Shown in pieces: positions 7,530-7,823 of a DNA stretch of 7,823 bases; within the stretch, counting starts at the first letter, position 1; each line of letters opens with the position of its first letter. The DNA lies in NCBI GenBank assembly GCA_023438965.1, contig JAEXPB010000372.1, positions 1-7,823 on the forward strand, given 5' to 3'. The position numbers were made by a program, and so were the translations under genes. Under the pieces are notes generated by a model. That model saw only the letters and a program-made list of their open reading frames with translations. It was not told the origin of the DNA and did not search any database. The stretch is from Bacillota bacterium (GTDB lineage: Bacteria > Bacillota > Clostridia > Saccharofermentanales > UBA5734).

Positions 7530-7823
7530 GAGAACCTGGAAGCGGTGACCGTCGCCGAGGTGACCGCCGAACCGCGGCTGGTCATGAATTGGCGCGGACG
7601 GCCGATTGTTGATTTGGCCCGTTCTTTCATCGACACCAACGGAGCGCCCCAGGCAACCCGGATTACGGTTCAGTCACCGGATCCGGCTAATGGCTGGAGC
7701 CGGATGGCGCCGCCGGTCGTCACGCCGGACCGGTTTGCCGCCGAACTGCGTTCCCGGCTATCCGCGCTGGCAGCCTGCTCGCGTAAAGGCCTGGTCGAGC
7801 GTTTCGACAGCACGATCGGCGCG
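7530..7823 (+). CDS. purL: PurL continuation in the same frame after TAG (partial, runs off window)
   Basis: Ninety-eight open codons continue the purL frame to the window edge, starting ENLEAVTVAEVTAEPRLVM. Recognisable PurL segments are PRLVMNWRGRPIVDLARSF and DTNGA in the first 40 residues, and ACSRKGLVERFDSTIGA at the end, which leads into the second FGAM-synthase half. No other stop or frameshift is present, so if the gene is broken the break is recent. If translated separately, a restart is possible at GTG 7545, with AGGAG (7528-7532) 12 nt upstream, a long spacing. The remaining roughly 550-600 residues, including the glutaminase domain, lie outside the window. Confidence 0.88.

Noticed and set aside
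7500..7560. A frameshift as the cause of the purL interruption.
   Set aside because: Sequence before and after the TAG is PurL in the same frame, so only the one codon needs explaining.

Overview
The window looks like a stretch of core chromosome from a GC-rich member of the Bacillota, most likely Clostridia. The evidence is the style of the proteins: a large single-chain PurL with a DTYWSDHCRHTTF motif, an HtpG of the Clostridia/Bacteroidetes type (HLNMDYPFNLKGILYFPK), a clostridial-type class IV aminotransferase, and an argG-argH operon. The lineage is an inference from remembered family features; no 16S or other marker is present. I see no mobile element, phage gene, CRISPR array, tRNA or rRNA.

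Layout. On the minus strand, argG (1153-2367) is followed after 42 nt by argH (1110 down to the window edge, 370 codons, C-terminus missing). These are the last two enzymes of arginine biosynthesis. A 422-bp divergent intergenic region (2368-2789) separates them from a plus-strand series: a class IV PLP aminotransferase (2790-3668, TTG start), htpG encoding Hsp90 (3752-5725), and purL encoding phosphoribosylformylglycinamidine synthase (from about 5802 to the window edge). The intergenic region holds a consensus-grade sigma-70 promoter for argG (TTGACA, 18 bp, TATAAT), an AT-rich cluster resembling ArgR/AhrC boxes just before argG, an extended -10 promoter for the aminotransferase, and a second arg-box-like palindrome just upstream of that promoter.

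The most notable feature is in purL. Its frame stops at TAG 7527-7529, yet the same frame continues open for 98 codons to the window end and still encodes recognisable PurL (conserved segments PRLVMNWRGRPIVDLARSF and KGLVERFDSTIGA). No frameshift is needed; one amber codon interrupts an otherwise intact gene. It falls inside the last part of the first AIRS_C-like domain, not between domains. A recent nonsense mutation or a sequence error is the simplest reading. Amber suppression or recoding, or translational restart from the AGGAG that the TAG helps to form, are the alternatives. The other genes contain no in-frame TAG and the three visible natural stops are all TGA, so wholesale TAG reassignment has no support here beyond this codon.

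Functionally the window joins arginine synthesis, an amino-acid or aminodeoxychorismate PLP enzyme, a chaperone and purine synthesis. No novel multi-gene system is evident.
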